Assembly (NCBI GenBank): GCA_018806915.1
Contig: JAGKQI010000105.1
Coordinates: 1,240,001-1,304,000 of the forward strand
Origin: Phytophthora colocasiae
Taxonomy: Eukaryota > Oomycota > Peronosporomycetes > Peronosporales > Peronosporaceae
DNA length: 64,000 nucleotides
Reading direction: 5' to 3'
Below, piece by piece: positions 31,530 to 42,939 of the stretch. Position numbers and translations under genes: made by a program. The number at the start of each line of letters is the position of its first letter. The first letter of the stretch is position 1. The notes beneath the pieces were generated by a model. The model ran no database searches. It was given only the letters and a program-made list of their open reading frames with translations, and had not been told where the DNA came from.

Positions 31530-34500
31530 CTATTGCAGCGCCAAGTTCTCCTCAATTGAGTTGTCGTAGCTCTTCTGGAGCCAATTCACAGTGAGCAACT
31601 TCGAGAACTCGTCCAGCGAGAGCTTCTCCACAGTCTCCGAGGTCGTCGCAGTGAAGTGTAGCGTCTTGGTCACATTGCCCAGCATCAAGAACGAGTTCGA
31701 ACTCCAGTAGCCAAGCACACCCAGCACATCCACTTCAACGAACAACGCCACGAACTCCGTCGCCACAAGCTCAACACTAAAGCCCACTTGCGTCTTTTCA
31801 ACCAAGTTAACAGCCACCTCACCCCACCCCAAGTTCAAATGCTTGTACGGCGCAAAGAAGTGGTATGTTTCCTCACAGGTAGCAATGTGTTCGGGTTCGG
31901 TAGAGTTGAATCTTGCACTACAGTGCACTCTCAAGAAGCAGGACTTGCGGTGACAGGAAGTGTCGTCGTGGTTCAAAATGGCATTGATGTCCAGCTCCTC
32001 GATAGAGCGACTCTCCTGAACATATACAACATAAAGTGTCAAGGTTCAGATCCGAGTACGATTCTGCATCTCAGGACACGTACCAATGAAGCTATCTCGA
32101 TAGCTTGACGATCAAAGGATCTGACAAGACTGCCGCACTTCGTCCGTCGGAGCTCGTATACGACATCCACATGCAATTTCTCATTGACATCACTCACACC
32201 GTATATCTGCAGAGCTCCGTCGCTCCGTTCGTGAATTGCAATGATAAACGGAGCAAACGCCCGTTTCGCAACGTAGTGCAAGCTTTTCCACCGACCAGAG
32301 TACTCGATACTCGACCAACTGCTTCCTTGCCAAATATCGTTCAGTTGCCAATACAAAATGCCCATCGTCATGCCAAGATCAGGATTCTTGCCACGTCTCC
32401 ACGTTTCGATTGCGGTTTGGTAGCATAGTGATTGCTGAATTTGTACCAGGTACAGATACGACTCGATACGCTTGCGAATGCTGAACCCGAAAGATTCATC
32501 TCCGCGTACATTAAAGTCATCGCCAAGCCACTTTTCGTTACGGAAAGGGAAGGGTACGTGGAATCGGCGCTCGAGTTGAGTGAGCATTTGCGTTGTGCCA
32601 TTCTCGTGTCTTTCGCGATACTTGAGGAACTTCCAAAACGCTTGAAACGATTCCCAATCTTGTTCCGAGCTTACGTCATGGAGAGAAGCAGCAGAGGGCC
32701 AGCTTTGAAAGCCAAACTCAGAAATGAAGCGAGCTCTCGGGTACATTTCGTAGTCTTGGCAATCGCTGTTGTAGTCGTAAAAGTGGACGTCACTACAAAA
32801 TTACGATACAATCGACAGCATCAGTAACTTTCCTGGGGTAAAGAATTCACGACAAATAGTACTCACCCAAACGCGATCCCGTTCGATGGACCCCATCGCT
32901 TAACGTAAGGATCAACGGAATACAAACCGTTAGATGGAGATGTGTCAACGAATGGCCTGGTCGAGTCCACCGCCGTGACAGTCGGGTAAATCAAATCGAC
33001 AAAAAGTTTTGTAAAATCGGCAACAGCGACGTCACGATTGAATGTCGTCCCTGGTGGGAAGATCGGAGCCTCTACAAACTGCTCCATCATGTTTTCGTTT
33101 TCGTTGTTCCCACCCCAAATCGCAATGCTGGTGAATTTACGAAGCCGTGTGACTTGAAAGCCCACCTCTTCCAGCGCTTTCTGAAGAAACGCAGTGTCAC
33201 GAGGGTACATTCCACATGCAAACATGAGTTCTTGCCACACAAGGATTCCCAGGCGATCGCATTCGGAGTAAAATAGGTCGGATTCATATCGACCACCTCC
33301 CCAAACGCGAATCTACCATGCAGCATGAAAGAGATTCAGCAAGCATGCACTTTTACGAGTCTATAATGCGTAAAACAAACTACGTACCATATTCATGTTC
33401 GCGACACGTACACTTTCCAGTAAGTGCTTCACCGTGGATGCTTTAGCTCGTGTTGGAAACGAATCTGTCGGGATCCAGTTGGCACCTTTGATGAAGATGG
33501 GAACATGGTTAATCTTGAAGTAGAACGTCTTCCCTGTCACATTGCCAGCGTTGGTGTTTTCTTGAACAAGTTCTACTTGGCGAATACCGGTTTTGTGGGA
33601 AAGAGACGAATTGAAATCTGCCCCCCTTGTATCTACACGCAGTTCATACAGATAGGGCTCGCCGTAGCCTGCAGGCCACCACAACTTCGGGTTTTCCAAC
33701 TGAAAGCTGCAGTCACGTCACAGAAACGTCAAAACGAGCTAAACACCATTCCACCCAAGCAATTGACTTACGAAAGTTCGACCACCGCGTCCTTTTTCCA
33801 ATCCTCCGGTATCGTCGTAGTGAGCACAGCCTTTTCCTCCCCATCTACCAGCAAGTCAAACGTGACGTTCTCATGCTTCATTCCTCCTCCATCTAAAGTC
33901 ACGTGGACAGTAACATCTACAACAGAAAAATCCTCTTTTTCACCAGGGAACACCTGTACCACATGCAAGTCCTTCAGCGTCACCACCTGCTCCTGAAACT
34001 CAATAGAAGCCGACGCCGCAATTCCCGACGTGACGTACGCCGGCCCCCAGTCCCAGCCAAAATCCGACCCAGCCTTCCGCACGAATGACCGACGCGTAGG
34101 TTCTGTCCACGTGTTGAAGTTTTCTGTCGCCGGAACGAAGTACGGATACTGTTCGGCCTGTTGTCTGGCGTATTGCGTCACAGGCTCGAACTGCACTTGG
34201 ATGTGGTTCACTCCCTCAACCACCAGAGCTGCCACGTCGATCCGGTAAGGTACGAATGAGTTTGCCGTAGTTGCCACTTGTTTCCCATTGACATTGACTC
34301 GTGCAACACCATCCAATGCCTCGAACACGAGTGTCGGCTGGGCTTTCACATCTCCACTCGTCAGTGTCACTTGAGTTTCGTATACCCACGTCTCCTCTGC
34401 GATCCAGCGATACTCGCGCTCATTGAAACGAAAGTACGGGTCACCAATGACTCCTGCATCCATAAGGTGGACATGCGAAGTCCCTGGCACCGACGCGTTG

Positions 34501-34634
34501 TTCACACGGACGGAGCCATTGGCGGAGTGGAACGTCCAGACATCAAGCGGAACGATGCGACTGGCGAGGGCGTTGTAGCATACGCAGCTTGCAAGTAGCA
34601 CAGAGGAAGACAAGCAAAGCCTTAGCATCTTCAC
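31530..34634 (-). CDS. Secreted/lysosomal beta-mannosidase, glycoside hydrolase family 2
   Basis: Five exons: 34634-33772, 33706-33388, 33312-32867, 32792-32084, 32015-31530; 940 residues. The N-terminus is a signal peptide (MKMLRLCLSSSVLLASCVC). The sugar-binding jelly-roll follows (FVRKAGSDFGWDWGPAYVTS, a beta-mannosidase signature), then an Ig-like domain and the TIM barrel with IKGANWIPTDSFP, RVWGGGRYESDLFYSECDRL, acid/base Glu in AIWGGNNENE and nucleophile Glu in FISEFGFQSWPS. The enzyme removes terminal beta-mannose from N-glycan or mannan fragments in an acidic compartment. It is complete, unlike its relic at 29161-29820. Confidence 0.93.
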
Positions 34635-34921
34635 TAATAATGACGAGGAAGAGTGAGTGATAAATCTTCACCTGCTAATGACAATCTTCAACCACTAATC
34701 TTTTAATGTTGAAGAGAAGAGAAGTATCATGTGGCACACATCATATTGGTGTTTTCTTACATCATATTGGTGTTCTGTTGCATCACTGATTTTCTTAAAA
34801 ATAGTAGAGTACGAGCCAGCGCAAGACTAAGTGTAGCCTTCCTGCTCTTGAAGCTCTTGAGCTGCCGTAATAGCCACCGACGCAGCACTACGCAGCGGAC
34901 GCCCAAGCACAGGGAGACGCC
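34635..34921. other. Divergent intergenic region between beta-mannosidase and syntaxin
   Basis: About 290 bases containing a direct repeat of ACATCATATTGGTGTT (34738-34753 and 34759-34774), each copy holding a CATATTGGTG box. The repeat may be a binding site for one or both divergent genes; this is inference. Confidence 0.45.
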
Positions 34922-36021
34922 ATGGCGACGCGAGACTTGACGCGGCAGTTTCTGCAGCTTCGCGCGGACGAGAAGGCCAAGGTGCTGCGCCGCAAGAACA
35001 TCGTGAGTCATCGAGAAGAGGGCAATGCACTCATGAAGAATGTAGATCAGGAAGCCACTAGTGTAGCTATCGCCCCTGGTTGGGTAGATGTTGTCAATGG
35101 CACGAACCAGCACGTGGCACGGATTAAGGAGATGAGTACGTGGCAATAGCCTTAGCGAGTTTTGGAGAAAAGTACTGATCTATTGCTCTTTTTGTGCAGT
35201 GGAGAAGCTGAACAAGCTGCATACAAGTCGCCTGATGGTCCGCTTTGATGGCTCCGAGTCGAAATATGAACGGGAAATCGATCAGGTGACACAGGAGATC
35301 ACGGACGAGTTCCGCAGTGCCGAGAAGGGACTGCGACGCATGGCACAGGGCGACCGGAACGGCGAATTCTCTGCTGCAGATGCCAAGACTAGACAGAATG
35401 TGCAGAGGTGCGTTTGGCTCAAAGAGCAGTAAATGTGAATGTCTTTGTATTAAATTTGTTTTCTGTCGAGCAGGGCTTTAGCAACGCAACTCCAAACGCT
35501 ATCAGGCGACTTCCGAAAGTCGCAGAAGACGTATCTCGCACGTGTAAAGAACCAGAAAGAGGGCCCTGTAGAATTCGACTTTCTTGCAGAGAACGACGCC
35601 AAGCAGAAACGACGTGGCGGAGCTGACACGGTACGCTGCGTTCGTGTTGAACAGTTTCCCTGCTTCAGAAGAACTCATTCGCATTTTGTTAAAGGGTTTC
35701 ACACAGGCTCAGGTCACGGAGGTGGAGATCGCCGAGGACGTCATCAATGAGCGCGACCAGGAGATTCAGCGTATTGCCACATCCATCACAGAGCTTGCTA
35801 CAATATTTAAGGAACTAGCTGTGCTAGTCATCGACCAGGGTACGATCCTGGACCGTATCGACTACAACATGGAGCAGGTGGTGGAGCAGACAGAGAAGGG
35901 CATTGAGGAGCTGGAGAAAGCCGAGGAGACGCAGAAGAATGGCCGCCCTATGAAATGTATCGGGCTACTGCTCGTCATGATCTTCATCATGACAGTGCTA
36001 CTAGTGCTGAAACACTCGTAG
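34922..36021 (+). CDS. Qa-SNARE, syntaxin-16/Tlg2/SYP4-like
   Basis: Four exons: 34922-35135, 35200-35407, 35474-35630, 35707-36021; 297 residues. N-terminal MATRDLTRQFLQLRADE and GWVDVVNGTNQHVARIKEM match syntaxin 16 (MATRxLTxxFxxLR, WVDxVxxxxxxVxRIK). A three-helix Habc region follows. The SNARE motif (NERDQEIQRIATSITELATI, LVIDQGTILDRIDYNMEQVV) has the central Gln of a Qa-SNARE in a VIDQGT context. A tail anchor of about 18 hydrophobic residues (CIGLLLVMIFIMTVLLVL) ends at KHS. Tlg2/STX16 proteins act in endosome-to-trans-Golgi fusion. Confidence 0.92.
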
Positions 36022-36106
36022 ATGGTAGGTATTCTCATACACAGTTTGTCACTAAAACGAAACTTAATTTTTAGTGACTTCCACTCTTTGATGCTGGTCA
36101 ATCAAA

Positions 36107-39100
36107 ATGAACGATGAGGTGCAGCGGCACAAGGCGCTTATGCGCTCGTTACGAGTGTTTGTGGACGCTTTGAGGGACATTAAGCAGACAGAGGAGGTTA
36201 GTATTGTTAATTCCGAGGTGATGGAGGCTGTGCGCGTGCTCTGTGCGTCTTCTGAAGCGCAGCATGACGGTCAATGGCACGACGTAGCTTGGAAGCAGGG
36301 TTTGGTGCCTATTTTCCAGCGTCTGAGCCTCTGCATGACGAATTTGGATGCTTTAGAGGCTCAAGAGAGAAAGGAGATGGGTCCACAAACACTTAAGCAG
36401 GCAGAGAGACCCAAGGCGCCGGCAGGTCTGCTGAGTCTGCGGGACTACTCAGTGCTACAGGCGGCTGTGGAGCTGCTCTTCTGCTGGGGCGCACATCCTC
36501 GAGTAGCCGCTGGGGTACTGATGCCCATTGATAAGAGGAGACCCACACGTACTTTAGAGAGTGAGGAATGAATTCTGTTGGAGTTAGGGGGACTGGTAAT
36601 TCACTGACTATTTGTCTGGATGTAGTTTCCAAGGACGTCCTGACGTGGGGATTTCGTGGGTACACTCGCGTGATGGAGCTAACGAGTGCTGAGGCAATAA
36701 GTGAATTACTGGAGATCACCAAGACGTTACTGCAGTTGCTGTCACTACCTCAGTTCCAGCCGATTTTACTGCCCAAGTACGTGGTAGAGTTGCTAGCCTT
36801 GCTGGTGTACGGAGAGGTTGCGATGGGTACAGAGACACTGACGCCTGTGCAGACAGAGTTCATTCGATTGAGGGAGATGGTGTTACGCGTACTGCCGCTG
36901 CGTATGAGCATGAGCAGTCTACGTGCAGCGCTCGGACAGGTCACTTTGATAGCTAGCAAAGAGGCAGTGGGCCAGAGGTTCAAGGCGCGTTGTGGTAGCT
37001 TGCTGTCCCGACTTCTCATGGAAGACGGAGGAATTGTTGCTACGATTGAGATGTTACTTGGAGCCGTAGAAGAGGGGAATACGCAAGCTAGAATGCAAGT
37101 TGCCAACCTCATCTGCCAATGTCCGAGCGGTGAAGACCCTGAAAAGTACACAACTGCCTTGTGCTCACAAGTGCGTGAACTTCTGCTGGCAGCCGTGACT
37201 CCCGAGAAGGGGAATACAAGCAGCAAGTTGCTAGGGGAAATGGCAGCATTATTGACTGACCAATTGGCTACTCGGCACCCAGTGCTGTTCGACACGCAGA
37301 TCTTGTCAGTGTTGTTCCACCCTTTGCTTATCTATGAAGATAGCAGGTTGGATGCTAGTTCTCCACCTGGAGAGACAAGCGAAGAGGCTTTGAACCACTG
37401 TGTAAGTATTGCGCGACTGCTTCTTTGCGGTCCGCCTCCTTCTCAGCGATTCTTACAAGCTCTCGCCCCATTAGTGCGTCCACTACTGCACATGTACGCG
37501 TTCTCGACGACCAGCAAGAGTTTTCTGTCTGCACCGCTACGTGAAGTCCTCACTGCCTGGATTCGCTCGTGTTCAAATGCGGCTCTTATTCTCCAAGTAG
37601 CAGTTCTTCCAGTTAATCTATCCCTCCAGCCGAGTTTACTGGGATGTGGATATGAACGGAACTATGCACATGAATCCTGGAAGCCACTGCGACAGTTTTG
37701 TGCTGGAGGAGGTGGTGGTGTATCCCTTCGACTCGTAAGATCTGCTACATCATTGGAAAGTGAAGGAACAGATCCCACCGGTGTACTGAAAATGCTAATA
37801 ATGCCATTAGTGGAGCTGCTTGACGCCAAGGAGCTGGAAAAATCGGAAGTGGTGGGCAATCTCTTCGCTTCACTGTTGTTGACGTACATGCAGGTCCGGA
37901 AGCATGGCGAGACAGAAGTTGTGGATCTTACATCGGATGCTGTAAAGTCACCATTGGCACTTTATGAGCCTATGAAAACCCCCACAAGTAGCGAAGGTGT
38001 CGAGATGGTTCTGATGCTGCTGTTAGCGCTTATCGAGTGTTTGGGACCGTCCGTCCTGCGTAGCGCCACTACGGTGTTACAGTGCATCGGGACTGTGTTA
38101 GAAACGTACAACTCACCAGCAGCGAGACTTGTGAACAAGGAGCAGCAGAACGAGAGCGTTATACAGACAGCAGGTGCCGAGGAAGAGGACGAAGGAGACG
38201 AGATCTTGACAATCTGTCTCGGTGTGGTAATGACGATCTTGGAGGCAGGATCTTCACACCGTAGCGACGCGGAAGAGCAGCAACTTCGTGCGATGCTGCC
38301 AGTGCTGGAAGTTCTGTCTCGTTATGATCGACCTGAAGTTGCAGAGCTAGCAAGCAACGCGCGCGCGCAGATCTTAAGCCGTGGGGCTACCGAGGCTGGT
38401 GATGCCAACACAACCCGATCAGGAGAGCGCAGTTTCGAGGAGGTTCTTCAAGACGCCGAACAAGACCTAGCAAGTCAGCTGGTACCGTTGCGTGCGCGCG
38501 GTGTCGTGACCCTGACAAAACTTGTTCGTCAGAGCCATGCCCACGCGAATGATGCCGACTGGACTCCTCGGGTGCATGCCCTTGCAGATGTCTTCTTGCT
38601 TCAATTGTACGACTCGGAAAGCTACGTGTTTCTCGCCGCTGTTCAAGGTCTGGCAGCCTTGGCTGATGTCCATCCGGATGTGGCTATTCCGACCCTGGTG
38701 AAGGCACTGCGAGATCAGACGAACTCGCTGGAATCTCGTATCAAGCTGAGTGAAGCGTTGCTGTTCTCAGCTAAACGATGTGGCGAAACAATTCCAAAGT
38801 ACGGGAAGCTATTCGTCTACGCGTACTTAGATTGTATCCGCCCACCACCCTCCCAGAATGAGAGGATAAAACGTATTCAGAAAGAAGCGGCCAAGCGTGT
38901 TCAACTGATTCAAGAGGTGGCGGCTGATGAAGACACCATGACACAGGAGCATCCTGACAACGAGCTGCAGAATGAACAGGAGCTTCTTGCAGCCGCAACA
39001 TTGCGTGCTAGTTGTCTGTCGAACCTGGCGGAAGTCTGTGCGTTGCTCCAATGGGGATTGCAGCCGTTCCTGTTAGACGTACTCACGTGCGTCTTTGGCG

Positions 39101-39489
39101 TCTTACAGCTGGAACTGGAGCTTGACGCCAAACAGCGACCACACTCTGCTACTGTCGATGTTAGCGAGGACAACGAGCAGCAAAAGCTGCGGAGGCATCA
39201 GGAGGAAGAGCTGCAACAGCGTGTTGTAACTGTACGTCGTGGAGCTGTGTTCGTACTCCGCTATCTTGTGGAGCTCCTCGGGTGGAAGATGCTGGAGCTT
39301 ATGCCGGAGCAACTGTCGCCACTGTATCAGACCCTAAAGCATGTGGCGCGCGTCGACCAGGACCGCGTCGTGGTCTTCCACGCCAGCCGAGCACTGCGTG
39401 CACTGGACGAGGTGATGCGAGCCGAGCTCTTCCCGCGGGTGAAGCAGCAAGACGCGGCCTTGGGCATCTCGAAGTTGCGCATTCTTTAG
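36107..39489 (+). CDS. TANGO6/RTP1-like HEAT-repeat protein
   Basis: Two exons, 36107-36560 and 36626-39489, intron GT-AG in phase 1; 1105 residues. It is an all-helical HEAT/ARM-like protein. The C-terminal half has the RTP1-type pattern: LASQLVPLRARGVVTLTKLV, LADVFLLQLYDSESYVFLAA, VQGLAALADVHPDVAIPTLV and, near the end, VVTVRRGAVFVLRYLVELLG followed by VDQDRVVVFHASRALRALDE. Yeast Rtp1 helps import RNA polymerase II subunits; animal TANGO6 is linked to secretion. It starts just 85 bases after the syntaxin stop. Confidence 0.78.
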
Positions 39490-39975
39490 CAGGTTCCGTA
39501 ACTTCAACCAGCAAAATACTAATCATGTCGGGGAGTAATCACCCTTTTTCTACCAACCACGTTGAACCTCCACTGCTAACGATTCGTGACGTTTGTAGCC
39601 ATGACCACCGCTAATAAGATCACTGCTTGTCCAATGTGTACGCAGCAAACTCCAAGTGCACGCTTTTTCTATGAAAGCTACTGATTGGGATGTAGGCTTT
39701 GATAATGCACAGCGTAGGCCAATCACTGCCTCACCAGCAGTCCAGTCACTTTTCCTTCTTGACACCTCGAGTGAGAGAATGGAGTCAGCAACGTAAAGGG
39801 CCAATACGTGTCAACTCTCTGTCTGCGTTGGTGGAACAGCGAGCATGAACTCCTGACGTCACAAGTGCATTGCTAATAGCGGCCAAGAAGCCTAGTTGAA
39901 CTTCGTTCTAGTCCTCGTCGCACTTATTATCCACCCTTTGCATTGATCGTCTAGCACACGTTTTGTTCAAACGTC
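39490..39975. other. Intergenic region
   Basis: About 490 bases with no supported gene. It holds the promoter of the downstream gene; GGCCAATCACTG near 39718 is CCAAT-like, and TGCATTGATCGTC precedes the start codon by about 40 bases. Confidence 0.4.
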
Positions 39976-40656
39976 ATGCTTCCATCCATGACGCCTACAC
40001 TGCCGTCCGATCGCCACGGAAGCAGGCTGCCAGCTTCCGAGATTGAGAAGTTCCGCGCTCGTCACCGACGTCTTTGTCGAGTGCAACAGCAGAGTCTATC
40101 GCCCAGTCCAAGGGTCGAGTCTCTGGACGTGGACGACGGTAGAAGACGTAAAACATCAGCCCAATGGAGACAGAAGAAACAAAATTGCAACCAGCTTGAT
40201 GACGGCTACTGGCCCAAGTCGGCGGGTACCGAGATGCACTTGGGTTTCAACGCTTTTGACTTCTCCGCGTCACCCGAAGGGTTTTACGACGAAGCGCTAG
40301 AGCCTGTGGTGGTCAAAGTGCCCATCATTGAAAGTGGCCGACAGAACGATGACGAGCTATTCAATGACGAGCCCGAGCCGGCGTGTGAGGTAGAACCTGC
40401 CTTTCAAAACGATGAGGTGCAGAGGCGAAAACGGCATATGACCGACGTGGCGAAGCAGGTGACGGCCATGGGGTTCAACAGCACCAGTCTTTGGGAGCAG
40501 AGATGCTCGATTCGCGAGTCGAACCAACAATTGTCGACTTACGGGAAGGGACTAAATGCTCAGTGCTACTGGGGACCACCTGTGCACTACGCCACGCACG
40601 ACGACCAGCGACGAGCACTGCGAGCACTGTACTACCAACCACAGTACTATGCCTGA
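39976..40656 (+). CDS. Unknown protein A, paralogue of the gene at 41363-41956
   Basis: A single 226-residue exon with no recognised domain. Shared blocks with its paralogue are EIEKFRARHRR, (E/A)LDVDDGR, SAGTEMH(L/M)GFNAFDFS, V(A/G)KQVTAMGFNS and W(G/R)PPVHY, in the same order. It is basic at the N-terminus and acidic in the middle, with no signal peptide or membrane segment, and is probably nuclear or cytosolic. Conservation of several motifs in two copies supports real coding. It is convergent with the paralogue. Confidence 0.75.
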   Translation: MLPSMTPTLPSDRHGSRLPASEIEKFRARHRRLCRVQQQSLSPSPRVESLDVDDGRRRKTSAQWRQKKQNCNQLDDGYWPKSAGTEMHLGFNAFDFSASPEGFYDEALEPVVVKVPIIESGRQNDDELFNDEPEPACEVEPAFQNDEVQRRKRHMTDVAKQVTAMGFNSTSLWEQRCSIRESNQQLSTYGKGLNAQCYWGPPVHYATHDDQRRALRALYYQPQYYA

Positions 40657-40919
40657 GACGCCGAACTTGCCTGTATCTTAGTCCACGTTGTGGCCTGTAT
40701 CTAGAATGCAAATTAAATAAACAAAGTAGCTGTTTTATCTACATACACTACAGTGGATCCAGTAACTAACTCATTTGGATTTCACTCCACGTTTTTTGTG
40801 TTGGCTGGTTGCACCCTAAGATTTAAATGGGTCTCCTCTTCCCCGGCGCTCACAACGCAAGCTGAGCAACAACTCAGACTGAAATCGTTCTCTACTGCGC
40901 TGACGTTTTCTACAGTGCA

Positions 40920-41252
40920 AAAGCTGCGGAATGAGCAGCGTGCGATCGAGCCTTCACCCGTGAATGGAGATGCGATCACCCAAGTCAACATGTACAGTAC
41001 GTGATGATGCACAATTTGCATTGCACGTACATCCAACGCTAGTATAGGAAAATTTGGCGAGGGTTTTGCTTGTTAACAAAACTAGTGTCCTCTCTGAATT
41101 ACACAGTGATGGGGAAGATGAAATCTGCACCTGGCCTGCCAATGGGCTTCTTGATGAACTGCTTGCTGAAGATCATCCGACGACTCAACTGTCCGGCCCT
41201 CATCATTTTCTTCATGGTTGTCATCCCGTCCTTATCAGTGCAGTCGCCATGA
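40920..41252 (+). CDS. Candidate small spliced membrane protein (fragment)
   Basis: An exon after the acceptor at 40917-40918 reads VQKLRNEQRAIEPSPVNGDA. It joins through a GT-AG intron (about 40997-41106) to MGKMKSAPGLPMGFLMNCLL followed by NCPALIIFFMVVIPSLSV and a stop. The joined frame is open, and the second exon has a strongly hydrophobic segment. No start codon or family match was found, and a minus-strand frame overlaps, so this may be a gene fragment. Confidence 0.25.
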
Positions 41253-41362
41253 GTGCAGAAAGTATTCAAACTCTTATCAACTAACAATCATTTGCATTTT
41301 TTAGAAGTTAGATTTATGGTACAGCAGACGTAAAACTATTCTACAACAAGTTGGATTCGAAT

Positions 41363-41956
41363 TCAGGCAGGGTACTGTTGTTGCTGGTACAGTACTCGCT
41401 TCTGATCTTTGCAGGTAGAGTAGTGGACGGGTGGCCTCCACAGAGTTGGAGTCATGGAGCCATAGCCATAAGCCGGAAGTTGTCGGATAGGTCCACCAGG
41501 TTGTCGAAGGCCCGGAAAACTCTGCTCCCAAAGACTGGCGCTGTTGAAGCCCATAGCTGTCACCTGTTTCCCTACGTCGGCCATAAGCTGTCTGCGTTTC
41601 GCTTCCTCATCTTCAACCGGTAGCGTCTCGACCAGCTCCTCCGTGTCGTCGCAGAAAGCTTCAGGTGACGACGAGAAGTCAAAGGCATTGAAGCCCATGT
41701 GCATCTCTGTGCCTGCCGACTGTGGCCAAATACCGTCATCATGGCTGTTGCGCTGTTGCTGCTGCTTCTGTCTCCACTTGGACGAGATCTTGCGTGCGCG
41801 TCCGTCGTCCACGTCCAGAGCCTCGATGTTCGAAGTTGCGGCGTTCAACTGCTGACCTCGACGCATTCGGCGGTGACGCGCACGAAACTTTTCGATTTCG
41901 GCCGCTTCTTGGCTGAACTTCTCGCTGTCCGACGGCAGCGTGGAGGTCACAAACAT
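41363..41956 (-). CDS. Unknown protein B, paralogue of the gene at 39976-40656
   Basis: A single 197-residue exon starting MFVTSTLPSDSEKF. It has the same ordered blocks as protein A: EIEKFRARHRRMRRGQQ, LDVDDGRARKISSKWRQK, SAGTEMHMGFNAFDFSSS, VGKQVTAMGFNSASLWEQ, WRPPVHYST. The two genes are arranged tail to tail about 700 bases apart. The middle acidic segment is shorter than in A. Function unknown. Confidence 0.75.
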   Translation of the reverse strand: MFVTSTLPSDSEKFSQEAAEIEKFRARHRRMRRGQQLNAATSNIEALDVDDGRARKISSKWRQKQQQQRNSHDDGIWPQSAGTEMHMGFNAFDFSSSPEAFCDDTEELVETLPVEDEEAKRRQLMADVGKQVTAMGFNSASLWEQSFPGLRQPGGPIRQLPAYGYGSMTPTLWRPPVHYSTCKDQKRVLYQQQQYPA

Positions 41957-42460
41957 ATTGAATGGAGATTGACTGACTGAGTGTCTTGCGCTCTCGAGTG
42001 CAAATTGGATAATGAGTGGCGTGTTGGCATAAGACGTACTGAACTGAAAAACGTGACGGCGATACAGGAAAGTGATTTTCGGCCAATCAGCAGACGATGT
42101 TTGCCAACGTCACAAAGTTGCCTTTTGTTGCCGCTGACCTGGGCCCGAGAACCTCTTTTAAGACTGACCACGCGGAGGACAACGGTGATATTTGCAGCAT
42201 CAAAGATGTTGCCGACGAAAAAAATTGTGTTGATGAATGCGACTACGGTAGCCACAACTCTTTAAAGTCTAAAGCTGGCACTGCTACATGGAAGACCATC
42301 ACAATTGCCCACGGCCAAGCGAAGTGGATTCTCCTAGTTGTCATCCGATCACGGTTGATGCCAGAGTGTCACGTGCGGGCGGAATGGCTGTGACGCGAGC
42401 GCTGTAAGCAGAGGATTTGACTGTAAATCGTGGTGACTCGGAGTCGCTAAATTAGCTAAT
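41957..42460. other. Intergenic region
   Basis: No well-supported gene. A 98-codon plus-strand frame at 42097-42393 begins with ATG but has no recognisable features. The region contains the promoter of protein B. Confidence 0.35.
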
Positions 42461-42519
42461 AGAAAATGAGCTGCTCAAGCCAATAGCGACTCGCTATTGG
42501 CTTGAGCAGCTCATTTTCT
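42461..42519. repeat. Perfect 29-base inverted repeat with 1-base spacer
   Basis: Arms 42461-42489 and 42491-42519 are exact reverse complements around a single C at 42490. The left arm begins AGAAAATGAGCTGCTC and ends AATAGCGA. It lies in the gap between protein B and the dehydrogenase kinase. Such a near-zero-loop palindrome can extrude a cruciform and is rarely stable for long. Confidence 0.9.
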
Positions 42520-42939
42520 CGGTGGCCTTGAAGCAGGGAGCGTTCATAGAAAATGCCAGATCTGCTACATTCTTACCAAAAATTTCAACTTATGAAAAAT
42601 CTTGTACTTAATGGCTGGACTTCCCTACCAGCTAATGGCAGATCTTCACGTACATTTACATCATCAGCAACCAATGTGCCCGAGCATTACTGGCATTTAT
42701 CACCTCGTCGCAGTGCCTACAAGTTTCACATGCTGCATGACAAGTTGTCGTTGACATCGTGGGGGGGGAGGCAAACATTGGTCGTGTTATATTGTTGTCA
42801 TCGTGGTCAAGTTTACCTTCGCACTAAGCTTATACTAATCTTTGCAGGCAATAATCAGCTGAATTTTGCACCAATCACAGGCGATCTTAAAGCGACTTCA
42901 AGTACAATGTTCATACCAAATCACAATGTCAAGTCTAAG

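Noticed and set aside
42097..42393. 98-codon plus-strand frame with ATG
   Set aside because: No homology or structural features; considered random in a non-coding gap.
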